64,000 nucleotides of DNA, taken from NCBI RefSeq assembly GCF_048128805.1, contig NC_136017.1, forward strand, positions 2,308,508-2,372,507, in the 5' to 3' direction. Of the stretch, positions 43,427-52,537 are shown piece by piece. Position 1 is the stretch's first letter, and each line of letters opens with the position of its first letter. The notes under the pieces were generated by a model. The model searched no databases. It worked only from the letters and a program-made list of their open reading frames with translations, and was not told where the DNA came from. Made by a program: the position numbers and the translations under genes. The DNA is from Centroberyx gerrardi. Its lineage: Eukaryota > Chordata > Actinopteri > Beryciformes > Berycidae.

Positions 43427-45843
43427 GTCTGTCTTTCTGTCTTTCTTTCTGTCTTTCTTTCTTTCTTTCTGTCTTTCTTTCTGTCTTTCTTTCTTTCTGT
43501 CTTTCTTTCTTTCTGTCTTTCTTTCTGTCTTTCTTTCTTTCTGTCTTTCTTTCTGTCTGTCTGTCTTTCTTTCTGTCTGTCTTTCTGTCTGTCTTTCTTT
43601 CTGTCTTTCTTTCTGTCTGTCTGTCTTTCTGTCTGTCTGTCTTTCTTTCTGTCTTTCTTTCTTTCTGTCTTTCTTTCTGTCTGTCTTTCTGTCTGTCTTT
43701 CTTTCTGTCTGTCTTTCTTTCTTTCTTTCTTTTTGTCTTTCTGTCTTTCTTTCTTTCTGTCTTTCTTTCTTTCTTTCTGTCTTTCTTTCTGTCTTTCTTT
43801 CTTTCTTTCTTTCTGTCTTTCCTTCCTTCCCATTTTTTATTTATTTGTATTCAACTCAGTTTGAATTCATTTAATAAAACTGACACAATATTCATTTAAT
43901 CGTGGTACTTTTACATCACTGTCCCTTTGGGTTTTATTGCATGTGAAGCACTTTGTAAACATTGTTTTTAGAAAAGTGCTATACAAATAAAGTTATTATG
44001 ATTATGATGAGTAATGTTTCTGTTTCCTGTGCTGCAGCTGCTGAGCTGTGTGTTGAGAGAGCTGGAGGAGGCGGACCTGCAGAAGAACCTGCTGCAGGTC
44101 TATCTGAACGGTGGGATCTCCGACACACACTCACACACTTTGATTATTCTGATGATTTTCCTGCCAGTTTAAAGCCACATCCGGAGATTTTCTACACCAG
44201 CGGCTCCAGGTGGCAGCGAGAGCTCACTGTTTGAAATGAAAGGACTTCAATACCCAGAAATCCTGAGATCCTGCTCATGTTCACCGACCCGTGTGAAGTG
44301 TGAAGCCCTCTTCAGTTTCTATGGGCAAAACAACAAAAACAACATTTTCTGTGGTTGTTTATTTCTGTTCTAATAATTGATGTGAAATGTATTTGGTGTT
44401 GTTAATCGCCCAGAACCTTTTCACGTCTGTCAAACAACTGCAGGATCATAATAACTTAATTATCTGGAAGCCTCAACATGCTAACAGGTCATGTTGCATT
44501 TTGACACTTAAAGAAAAAAACATTTTAATGATCCTGCTGTTTTTTGACAGACGTGAAAAGGACAACAACAAATTATTTACACCGTATACATTTCACTTAA
44601 ATTATTAGAACACAGAAAAAAACACAGAAAATGTTGATTTATCGTTTATCGTGGTGATTCTCAACCTTTTTCATATCATGGATCCTACTTTAGTCCACAT
44701 TAGAGCCACATTAGAACCCCCATTTGATGAGATTTTGTCTCTCGGACCCAAATCTGAGAATATTTTTATTGTCAGATATGATTTTGTGCAGAATCCCATG
44801 ACTGTCTGTATTGCAGGTAGAGAGATAACAGAGAAACTATGATCAGAACAGTCATTCTTCTACATTCTCTGATTGTGTTAACTTCTTGTAAATGTTTAAC
44901 AATTCATCAATTTGCTGGGAACCCCCTGGAACCCCCTCAAGGACCCCTTGGTGGTCCCCGGACCCCACATTGAGAACCACTGGTTTAGCGTTTTGCTCTT
45001 TGCAGGCGTGGCCTTTCTGCCGCGTCATCGCCTTTCTTATCTGTACTGACAGCAGAGTTTAATCTGGACAAACAGGGAGAATCTGCAGCGTCTCTCACTT
45101 CCTGGTTTAAGTTGATTAGATGAATGGATTTTGACACGGACCTCCGGCCAATAATATTGCTGCTGACTATACAGCTGCAGTCGGGTGACTTAGTCTCGGA
45201 CCCGGTCTCCCCGCAGGACTCCTGCAGACGGACGACAGGATCGCGCTGAGAGAAATCACGCGGCAGCTCCACCTGGAGAACGTCGTCGGGGACAAAGTGT
45301 TCGTACGTACTCTGAAGTTTTGACAGAGTCTTACTGAGAGTTTAGTTCGTTAATAACTCCATAAAGTGTCTGTTTTGTGATCGGTTGCAGGGCAGCTTTG
45401 CGGAGAACCTGGCCTTCCTTCTGGAGGCGTTGAAGAAAGGTACGGGTTTCTTACTTCGGGGTTTTCAGTCTCCATCCTGACTGAATTCAGCTTGATCAGA
45501 CTTGGGATGCATGCAGCTCCTTAAAAAGTCTCTCTCTCCCTCCCTCTCTCTCTCCCTCTCTCTCCCTCGCTCTCTCTCTCTCCCCCCTCTCTCTCCCTCC
45601 CTCTCTCTCTCCCTCTCTCTCTCCCCCTCTCCCTCTCTCTCCCTCTCTCTCTCCCCTCTCCCTCTCTCTCCCTCCCTCTCTCTCTCTCTCCCTCTCTCCC
45701 CCTCTCCCTCTCTCTCCCTCTCTCTCTCTCTCCCTCTCTCTCCCTCGCTCTCTCTCTCTCCCCCCCTCTCCCCTCTCTCTGTCTCTCTCTCTCTCTCTCT
45801 CCCTCTCTCTCTCTCTCCCTCTCTCTCTCTCCCCCCTCTCCCC

Positions 45844-45877
<34 letters not shown>

Positions 45878-46108
45878 CCTCTCTCTTCCTCTCCCTCTCT
45901 CTCTCCCCCTCTCTCTGTCTCCCCCCCCCCTCTCTCTCTCTCCCTCTCTCTCTCTCTCCCTCTCTCTCTCTCCCCCCCTCCCTCCCTCTCCCTCCCTCTC
46001 TCTCTCTCTCCCTCTCTTCCTCTCCCTCTCTCTCTCTCTCTCCCTCGCTCTCTCTCTCTCTCTCTCCCCCCCTCCCTCTCTCTCCCTCTCTCCCCCTCTC
46101 TCTGTCCC

Positions 46109-46141
<33 letters not shown>

Positions 46142-46943
46142 CATCCTGACTGAATTCAGCTCTGATCAGACGTGGGATGCATGCAGCTCCTTAAAAAGTG
46201 TTTTAAAGTTGAGTTCTCTGATTGAGTTCAAGGCCACAAAAGGTGTTAAATATGGTTAAATGTTGTGTTTGAGTGTTAAATACAGTTACAGGAATACTTT
46301 GCTTTACTTCTTTTCTAGTGACAGATCTCTCTCTCTTTTAGTTTTTCAGAGTTGTTCTTGTGGTGAACTGAGACTTTTCAAACCGCACTTAAAAAAGTCT
46401 TAAAACGTCTTAAATCTAACTTGCAGGGGCTCCTAGTTGCCGTGGATACCAGACTCACACCTTTAACTGATTGGACTGATTAAGCGCACGATATGTCAGC
46501 CAATCATGTCCCTCGAAACAGTTTTTGTTTGTTTGTTTTTTTGATTGGGAGGTTGGGAGTTGGCTTGGGCCGATATTCGATAATATTGAATATCACAATA
46601 TTTCATGAATATTGTGATATTCATTATTATTGAATATCGGCCCAGAAATTTGATGTAATTTAGAAGAAAGTAAATAAAACTGGGAAAAACTTTACTTTCT
46701 TTTTCTTTCTCTTTTCCCTCATTTGTTTGTTTCTAATTTTTTTGTCTTTCTTTTTTTTCTTTCTTTCTGTCTTTCCTTCCTTCCTTCCTTCTGTCCTTCC
46801 TTCCTTCTTTCTCTTTCCTCTCTCCTGACCAAGAATCTAGGTTATTTGTGATATTTCACTGCTTTGTTTTTGTTTGTTTCTTATGAAATGAGATCAGTAA
46901 GTTTTAAGTCTCTTATTAATTCTCCTCCTTCTTGCCCCATTCC

Positions 46944-46978
<35 letters not shown>

Positions 46979-46979
46979 C

Positions 46980-47010
<31 letters not shown>

Positions 47011-50000
47011 CCCCCCCTCTCTCTCTCTCTCTCTCTCTCCCCCCCCCCCCCCCCCCCCAGGTGACCGCAGCAGCAGTCGTCCCGTGTTGTTTGTCCTGGA
47101 TGAGTTTGACCTGTTCTCTCACCATAAGAACCAGACTCTGCTGTACAACCTGCTGGACGTGTCCCAGTCGGCCCAGGCTCCGGTCGCCGTGGTCGGCCTG
47201 ACCTGCAGACTGGTGAGCCTCCGCCGCCGCGTTCCCCCCCGCGTTCCCCCCGCTCCCGCCGCCGCGTTCCCCCCCGCTCCCGCCGCCGCGTTCCCCCCCG
47301 CGTTCCCCCCGCTCCCGCCGCCGCGTTCCCCCCCGCTCCCGCCGCCGCGTTCCCCCCCGCGTTCCCCCCGCTCCCGCCGCCGCGTTCCCCCCTGCTCCCG
47401 CCGCCGCGAAACACAACATCCCTCTGTCTAACGTAACCGTCCTGAACCTCAGTGTGACGAGCCGGTGTGAGGTCATCAGCTCACGCAGCGCTTCACACTG
47501 ACGAAGCTGCAGACATGCTCAGGACGGGGTTTTGTGTTTTCCAGGTCTGGAAAAGTAAAAGAAATTAAAAAAAAACCAATGATTCATAAGCAGAAAGTTT
47601 TGGAAATGTGATGCTGCTGGTAGAATCACTGACCTTTCGAAGAAATGAGCCAAATAACAAAATTATGATTGAAAACTAAAAACTAAACTGATTAAATACA
47701 GCATGTCCCACATGGGAATTGTAGGAAGCCAAAATCAGACCTGGGACATTTTGTTTACTATAAAAAACTAAATCCATATTTATGTTTATGTTTATGTTTA
47801 TTAAAGTTACAAATTTCCTTTTGCATCGGCTGCTGCTCTGGTCAAATCTGTTGAGTGCTTTTAACAAACGTGTTTTATAAAGTGATAAATCACATGAAAA
47901 CAGATGAAAACAACAGAGAACAAACACAAATGTTCATTCTGATGTTTCCTGGTCGGTGGGTTTTCCCCGCAGGATGTCCTGGAGCTGCTGGAGAAGCGGG
48001 TTAAATCTCGGTTCTCGCACCGTCAGATCCACCTGCTGAGCGACCTGACGTTCCCTCGGTACCTGGACCGGGTCCGGACCCAGCTCAGCCTGCCGGAGGA
48101 CTTCCCCGACGCCCGGTTCAGCCGGGACTGGAACACCGGCGTCCAGGTGAGCCGAGGAACCGAGAGATCCGGGTGAATCCTGAAAGTGGAGCTTAGGAGA
48201 CTTCACATCCGGAGTTTAGTCTCTCATGCGAGTCACAGTGCTAAAAATATCGCTTTGTCAGAGGTGGGGACTCGAGTCACAGTTTAACATCTTGAGACTT
48301 GACTTGACTTGGGTTCTGGTGACTTGGGACTTGACTCTGACTTGTACTTTGATGACTTGAAAAGGTTTCTAAAGTCTTGACTTGAGATCTTGTGTTTGTG
48401 TAAATGACTTAGATTGAAAGTGATGAGATTTGTTCCAGCGGACGACTGAATTTAAATTCTGTTTTCTGAATTTGTATGGAATGATTGAATTTATTGAAGT
48501 TGAAACTGATTATAGAAATCAAACTCATGATGCTCTTACCAAGTTTTTATCCTATTAAAACCATATTGCATTGAAAAGTCCTAGATATTTAGTTTTCTTT
48601 AAGATATTAAATTGATACTGGACTCTTGATTTGTTCTGACTTGACTTGGTAATCTACAGTTAGACTTGAGACTTGACTTTAGACTTGTGCCTCCAGACTG
48701 GTCAGACCTGGCGGGATGCTGCTGGCTTCACTGTGTGTTTCTCCTCAGGCTCTGTGTGAGGACCGGTCGGTGGAAGAGGTTTTGCGACGACACTTCGGCT
48801 CCAGTAAAGACTTCCGCTCGCTGCAGCTGCTGCTGGTACCGAGTCGACGAGCCGCTTGTTTCTATCACACAGACACAAAGCTAACAGAAGAGAACGTTAA
48901 CGTCACATTTCATGTCACATTTCATTTTTTTCCCCAGGTTTTTTTGAGGTTTATTTAATTGTGTTTCCTGTGTGTTCCTCCTGCAGATGCTGACGGTGAG
49001 CCGCGTCTCGGCAGCGAACCCTGCCGTCAGAGCTGCGGACCTGCAGGAGGCCAGCCGGCTCTGCTGCGCCGACTCCAAAGCCAACATCCTGCACGGTAAA
49101 CTGAACGTGTCTGTAGTACAGACACGTGTCTGTACTACAGACACGTGTCTGTACTGAGCTGTCATGTAAAGAACGACAGAAAGCTGCAGCAGGAATCTCT
49201 TGGAGGACAAATGACACCAAAATCTGGTACAACAAAGACTGCAGATCCAGGCTGTTATAAGTGAAATGTCCCTTTAAGTTATCAATGAAGCGTCAGCTGT
49301 ACGGTAAACTGTGACATCACTTAATGTGTGTAACTGTTAGATCAATAATCGACTCTACTGAGACGAGCTGATCCTCATGGAAAAGTAACGACAGTAATCC
49401 ACAACAATGTTTAGATAGATATTAAAATACAAATATCATAGAAAGACTGTAAAGCCCTGTAGGAATGCTGCAGTACTCTAGAGGATATGAAAAAAAAAGT
49501 CTCAAGTCAAGTCCCAAGTCTAAATGTAGATTACCAAGTCAAGTCCAAGTCATTAATGTCAAGTCAAGTCTAAATGTAGAACAGCAAGTCAAGTCAGAAC
49601 AAATCAAGAGTCCAGTATCAATTTAATATCTTAAAGAAAACTAAATATCTAGGACTTTTCAATGCAATATGGTTTTAATAGGATAAAAACCTGGTAAGAG
49701 CATCATGAGTTTGATTTCTATAATCAGTTTCAACTTCAATAAATTCAATCATTCCATACAAATTCAGAAAACAGAATTTAAATTCAGTCGTCCGCTGGAA
49801 CAAATCTCATCACTTTCAATCTAAGTCATTTACACAAACACAAGATCTCAAGTCAAGACTTTAGAAACCTTTTCAAGTCATCAGAGTACAAGTCAGAGTC
49901 AAGTCCCAAGTCACCAGAACCCAAGTCAGAGTCGAGTCCCAAGTCACCAGAAGTCAAGTCAAGTCTTAAGTCTTCTCTTCATGCATCAAGTCGAGTCTCA

Positions 50001-51549
50001 AGCTGTTAAAACTGGGACTCGAGTCCAAGTCATGTGACTCGAGCTACCATTTCTAAAAAGTGACAGCTGGTATAAATGATGTGACTCTCTACAGACCAGG
50101 AGGTGAATTGGACTCTCTAGATGTTAAGAGAATAAAACGATGGACTTTCTTCCAGCTTGTCTCATATTTCTGGCGTTTTGGAACAGCAGAGTTAAGTTTC
50201 TTTTCTCTCTGCAGGTCTGTCCATCCTGGAGCTCTGCCTGATCATCGCCATGAAGCACCTGAACGACATCTACGACGGAGAGCCGTTCAACCTGCAGATG
50301 GTTCACAACGGTGCGGCCGACACTTCAGGAAGCTTTTATTTCAACACAGAAAATGAGAAAAACACTGAAATTATGCTGAACTAAAAATAGAAATGCAACA
50401 ATTTTAAAGATCTGACTTGGTTACGCTTCATATCAGAAAAGTATTCAACTGAAAGAAACTCTGGGCAAAGTAGAAGCGCTCAGTAACAGTTTGTGCACAA
50501 AATGTGAGAGAAATAAGCTAAAATTATGGGATATTTTATTTTAAGTCAAAAATGGGACTAAAACTTTACATGTTGCATTTATATTTTTTTTCAATAGATA
50601 CAGAATGAGTTGTAACATCTGATCTCGTTTCCCCTCAGAGTTTAAGAAGTTCCTGCAGAGGAAATCTCACTCCATCTACAACTTTGACCAGCCGGTCGTC
50701 ATGAAGGTCGGAGTTCATTTACTGACTTAAACTGACTTTTCCAGTTTGTTATATTATGTTTTCCTTTCTAATTTGATGTATTGTACATAATTATATAATT
50801 TTGATGCCAAAATGAAATATTCATCAATTGAGAAAAGTGATTTATATCACTGCAATAAAACACATTCGGGGACTTTTTAATAGAATATAAAAAAGTAGCC
50901 TTCCAGTTAGAGAAACAGGTTTGTAACCAGCAGGTTTGCATTAAACTGGTTTTACTGGAACCAGTAAATCCCAGTGTGAGTGTGAAGCAGAGGAGAAATG
51001 AAGCTTTTTAAATGAGAAATAACTTTTTTTTTTTTTCACCTTTTTGCTGATGTTGCTGGACTTCGTGTTCACCTGAGATTTGTTGATTTCTAGAAATTTT
51101 TCAAAAATCTAAATGAACAGAGCGTCTCTTTATGGTACACAGCAGATTTCAGTTGATGACTCATTCTGCACTCGGGGGGGCGGAGCCAAACATTTCATCC
51201 AATCAAATTTTGATAACCGTTGGAACTGGAACGCTTCACCTGAAACTCTTTTCCCAGACGGAGCGACGGAGGCGGAGAATATTCCTCCACAACCACCTCC
51301 TCCATATCTCATTAATATTCAAATAAGCCCCTCCCACTGACCCCCTCCCCCCCCCCCCCCTCCCAGGCCTTCGAGCACCTGCAGCAGCTGGAGCTGGTCC
51401 GGCCGGTCGACGGCTCCGCAGCCAAAACCCAGAGGGAGTACCAGCTGATGAGGCTGATGCTGGACCACAGCCAGGTCATGGAGGCCCTGCAGAAATACCC
51501 ACAATGCCCCACCGACGTCAAGCAGTGGGCCATGTCGGCGTTCGGCTAA
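39791..51549 (+). CDS. orc4: orc4: origin recognition complex subunit 4 (thirteen coding exons)
   Basis: Exons 39791-39847, 40262-40338, 42519-42609, 44038-44110, 45217-45302, 45391-45439, 47061-47212, 47973-48146, 48749-48835, 48987-49095, 50215-50310, 50639-50706 and 51367-51549 join to 1,302 nt: 433 residues (human 436). All introns are GT-AG with consistent phases. ORC4 is an AAA+ subunit of the six-protein complex that marks replication origins and helps load the MCM helicase in G1. Walker A GPRGAGKT is at residues 67-74 and Walker [10 protein letters not shown] at 153-161. The Tyr of [10 protein letters not shown] (residue 173) corresponds to the human Tyr mutated in Meier-Gorlin syndrome and is intact. 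The C-terminal winged-helix region ([10 protein letters not shown]...[10 protein letters not shown]) is complete. The gene is head to head with mbd5 and looks fully functional. Confidence 0.97.
40262..40338 (+). CDS. orc4: orc4 coding exon 2
   Basis: 77 nt encoding [20 protein letters not shown] then VEAQH and two bases of a Lys codon. The acceptor is CGTCTCCAG and the donor GTACGT. It matches human [12 protein letters not shown]. Confidence 0.95.
41304..41852. mobile_element. CAGAGGTG hAT-like MITE, complete copy
   Basis: 549 bp bounded by CAGAGGTG and CACCTCTG, with clusters of CAAGTC/GACTTG inside each end. The flanking octamers GTTCACAT (41296-41303) and GTTTACAC (41853-41860) agree at 6 of 8 positions. 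The body is about 99% identical to the copies at 49497-50044 and 51991-52537. No transposase. It lies in orc4 intron (coding exons 2-3). Confidence 0.88.
41935..42272. mobile_element. hAT-like MITE (CAGGGCCGGGTGATAT)
   Basis: The left end CAGGGCCGGGTGATAT and the right end ATTATCGCCCAGCTCTA are inverted. This is the common fish family with terminus TAGGGCTGGGCGATAT. TTCACAC occurs on both flanks, within a base of the element ends, so a slipped target duplication is likely. The element contains many ATATC/GATAT motifs. Confidence 0.78.
42519..42609 (+). CDS. orc4: orc4 coding exon 3 (Walker A)
   Basis: 91 nt. The first base completes Lys45. It then encodes [18 protein letters not shown] and [12 protein letters not shown], the ATP-binding P-loop. 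The acceptor is GTTTTCAG and the donor GTGCAG. Confidence 0.97.
43020..43835. repeat. (TTTC)n/(TGTC)n polypyrimidine array, about 800 bp
   Basis: A mixed array of CTTT and CTGT tetranucleotides fills over half of the orc4 intron between coding exons 3 and 4. It is stop-free in several frames on both strands, giving false frames of 250-320 codons. The pyrimidine strand is the pre-mRNA strand. Confidence 0.98.
43920..44010 (+). mobile_element. LINE 3' tail fragment
   Basis: GTGAAGCACTTTGTAAACAT followed by AAAAGTGCTATACAAATAAA is the conserved 3' tail of L2-type fish elements. It ends 28 bp before orc4 coding exon 4. Confidence 0.65.
44038..44110 (+). CDS. orc4: orc4 coding exon 4
   Basis: 73 nt encoding [20 protein letters not shown] then VYLN and the first base of Gly. 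The acceptor is GTGCTGCAG and the donor GTGGGA, phase 1. Confidence 0.95.
44337..44640. mobile_element. fold-back element in orc4 intron 4
   Basis: The arms are imperfect inverted repeats: CTTTTCACGTCTGTCAAACA near 44416 pairs with TTTTTGACAGACGTGAAAAG near 44560. Outer blocks with TTCTAATAATT and AACATTTTCTGTG pair as well. Arms are about 100-120 bp around an unrelated loop near 44465-44515. It ends about 12 bp before the next hAT-like element. Confidence 0.75.
44652..44982. mobile_element. hAT-like MITE (GAGAACCACTG end) with 7/8 TSD
   Basis: The left end TGGTGATTCTCAACC differs from the canonical CAGTGGTTCTCAACC by three transitions; the right end is TTGAGAACCACTG. The flanks GTTTATCG (44644-44651) and GTTTAGCG (44983-44990) match at 7 of 8. 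The same family, inverted, is at 62846-63191. Confidence 0.85.
45217..45302 (+). CDS. orc4: orc4 coding exon 5
   Basis: 86 nt: two bases finish Gly, then [20 protein letters not shown] and NVVGDKVF. The acceptor is CCCCGCAG and the donor GTACGT, phase 0. It is very close to human LLQINDKIALKEITRQL. Confidence 0.97.
45391..45439 (+). CDS. orc4: orc4 coding exon 6
   Basis: 49 nt encoding [16 protein letters not shown] and the first base of Gly. The acceptor is CGGTTGCAG and the donor GTACGG. Only 88 bp of intron separates it from exon 5. Confidence 0.96.
45471..46199. repeat. CTCTCC polypyrimidine array flanked by a direct duplication
   Basis: A (CTCTCTCC)-type array (45528-46140) lies between two copies of a 59-bp unique sequence (45471-45529 and 46141-46199). 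They share CCATCCTGACTGAATTCAGC and GGGATGCATGCAGCTCCTTA and differ by about two bases. It is in the orc4 intron between coding exons 6 and 7. False frames of over 200 codons occur on both strands. Confidence 0.95.
46700..47060. repeat. pyrimidine tract and poly(C) before orc4 exon 7
   Basis: TTCC/TTTC repeats (46700-46830), then (CT)n (46950-47040), then about 18 consecutive C before the acceptor AG at 47059-47060. It serves as an extreme polypyrimidine tract for exon 7. Confidence 0.93.
47061..47212 (+). CDS. orc4: orc4 coding exon 7 (Walker B)
   Basis: 152 nt: [20 protein letters not shown] then [20 protein letters not shown] and [11 protein letters not shown]. It holds the Walker B Asp-Glu (residues 158-159) and the conserved Tyr173. 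The acceptor is CCCCAG and the donor GTGAGC, phase 0 out. Confidence 0.98.
47219..47407. repeat. C-rich minisatellite at the orc4 exon 7 donor
   Basis: Tandem GCCGCGTTCCCCCC and GCGTTCCCCCCGCTCCC units, about 32 bp or its multiples, starting 7 nt after the exon 7 donor. There are many runs of six or seven C, so the opposite strand has strong G-quadruplex potential and this strand i-motif potential. The alternative frames are repeat artefacts. Confidence 0.93.
47973..48146 (+). CDS. orc4: orc4 coding exon 8
   Basis: 174 nt, 58 codons: [20 protein letters not shown] then [20 protein letters not shown] and onward to NTGVQ. This is the end of the AAA+ core ([16 protein letters not shown] is invariant in vertebrates). 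The acceptor is CCCCGCAG and the donor GTGAGC. Confidence 0.97.
48259..48700. mobile_element. CAGAGGTG hAT-like MITE, truncated, inverted
   Basis: It begins CAGAGGTGGGGACTCGAGTC and carries the whole body of the family in the opposite orientation to the copies at 41304 and 51991. The far end stops near 48700 without its CACCTCTG terminus. It ends about 50 bp before orc4 coding exon 9. Confidence 0.85.
48749..48835 (+). CDS. orc4: orc4 coding exon 9
   Basis: 87 nt, 29 codons: [20 protein letters not shown] then DFRSLQLLL. It matches human LSEDRSVQEVLQKHFNISK. The acceptor is TCTCCTCAG and the donor GTACCG. Confidence 0.96.
48987..49095 (+). CDS. orc4: orc4 coding exon 10
   Basis: 109 nt: [20 protein letters not shown] then [16 protein letters not shown] and the first base of Gly. 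The acceptor is CCTCCTGCAG and the donor GTAAAC, phase 1. A perfect palindrome begins 10 nt after the exon. Confidence 0.96.
49105..49146. repeat. 42-bp perfect palindrome in orc4 intron 10
   Basis: A perfect inverted repeat with no spacer, centred between 49125 and 49126 (CAC|GTG). It includes GTACAGACACGTGTCTGTAC and continues with full pairing for 21 bp per arm. The next pair outward fails. A third partial ACAGACACGTGTCTGTACT unit follows to 49156. It lies nine bases beyond exon 10 and would fold into a stem in the pre-mRNA. Confidence 0.96.
49497..50044. mobile_element. CAGAGGTG hAT-like MITE, end-truncated copy
   Basis: The body is nearly identical to the copies at 41304-41852 and 51991-52537 in the same orientation, with CAAGTC/GACTTG clusters at both ends. 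The left CAGAGGTG and right CACCTCTG are missing. It lies in the orc4 intron between coding exons 10 and 11. Confidence 0.85.
50215..50310 (+). CDS. orc4: orc4 coding exon 11
   Basis: 96 nt: two bases of Gly, then [20 protein letters not shown] and [11 protein letters not shown], plus one base of Glu. The acceptor is CTCTGCAG and the donor GTGCGG. Confidence 0.97.
50639..50706 (+). CDS. orc4: orc4 coding exon 12
   Basis: 68 nt: two bases of Glu, then [20 protein letters not shown] and MK. The acceptor is TCCCCTCAG and the donor GTCGGA, phase 0. Too short to stand out as an open frame; placed by homology and phase. Confidence 0.96.
51367..51549 (+). CDS. orc4: orc4 coding exon 13 (last)
   Basis: [20 protein letters not shown] then [20 protein letters not shown] and [20 protein letters not shown], stop TAA at 51547-51549. 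This is the winged-helix C-terminus. The acceptor follows a tract of about 18 C. The human protein extends three residues further. Confidence 0.97.
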   Translation, partial: AFEHLQQLELVRPVDGSAAKTQREYQLMRLMLDHSQVMEALQKYPQCPTDVKQWAMSAFG

Positions 51550-51650
51550 GCTGTTTTTATTGAAGATCCCAGCGATGTATATAAGGAATTATTTTTTCTT
51601 TTGTATTTTTTCACAAATGTACTTTTTCCAATAAACTATGAATGTAAACA
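51550..51650 (+). terminator. orc4: orc4 3' UTR and poly(A) signal
   Basis: A perfect AATAAA at 51630-51635, 81 bp after the stop codon. This makes a very short 3' UTR; cleavage is expected around 51645-51660. Confidence 0.8.
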
Positions 51651-51990
51651 AGTGAAAAATCCCTTGAAAGTATTTGATTTTTTAGAATTAGAGTAGAGCA
51701 CCCAATTTCATTCATCTTAATCTCTGACCCTCTTAAAATGAAAGATTTCACCAGGATTTATTGACATAATTAGTAAAAATATGAAGCCTGTACGTTTAAT
51801 TTTACTAATGTCATGTCTTATCCCAAAACCAATTCTCAATGCCGATTATGAGTCTTGAATTTCACATTAAAAGTCACTGAATTGGTGTTAGAACCCATTC
51901 TGCCCTTTGCTTTCTACTCTGTTTGGTGCTGCTGAACGCTGCCATCTACTGGTGGATTTAACACTCAGCATTACCTTGTACAGAAGTATG

Positions 51991-52537
51991 CAGAGGTGTG
52001 ACCAAGTCAGCTTTGTCCCAAGTCTAAATGTAGATTACCAAGTCAAGTCCAAGTCAAGTCCATGTCATTAAAGTCAAGTCTAAATGTAGAACAGCAAGTC
52101 AAGTCAGAACAAATCAAGAGTCCAGTATCAGTTTAATATCTTAAAGAAAACTAAATATCTAGGACTTTTCAATGCAATATGGTTTTAATAGGATAAAAAC
52201 TTGGTAAGAGCATCATGAGTTTGATTTCTAGAATCAGTTTCAACTTCAATAAATTCAATCATTCCATACAAATTCAGAAAACAGAATTTCAATTCAGTCG
52301 TCCGCTGGAACAAATCTCATCACTTTCAATCTAAGTCATTTACACAAACACAAGATCTCAAGTCAAGACTTTAGAAACCTTTTCAAGTCATCAAAGTACA
52401 AGTCAGAGTCAAGTCCCAAGTCACCAGAACCCAAGTCAAGTCCAGTCTCAAGTCTTCTCTTCATGCATCAAGTCAAGTCTCAAGCTGTTAAAACTGTGAT
52501 TTGAGTCCAAGTCATGTGACTCGAGTCCCCACCTCTG
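51991..52537. mobile_element. CAGAGGTG hAT-like MITE, complete copy
   Basis: 547 bp from CAGAGGTGTGACC to CCCCACCTCTG. In the roughly 290-bp body it shows about three differences from the copy at 41304-41852. The flanking octamers GAAGTATG and CTTGTAAC do not match, so its target duplication is lost or the ends are recombinant. It lies 350 bp downstream of orc4. Confidence 0.88.

Noticed and set aside
42946..43899. Open frames of 255-317 codons (Phe-Leu-Ser repeats) and a 279-codon minus frame (Lys-Asp-Arg repeats)
   Set aside because: Pure products of the TTTC/TGTC array inside an orc4 intron. No non-repeat sequence, no start context, no family.
45502..46149. Ser-Leu/Ser-Pro frame on the plus strand and Arg-Glu frame on the minus strand
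   Set aside because: Translation of the CTCTCC array in an orc4 intron.
48951..49235. Minus-strand frames with repeated peptide across 49100-49150
   Set aside because: Created by the palindrome and antisense to orc4 exon 10.
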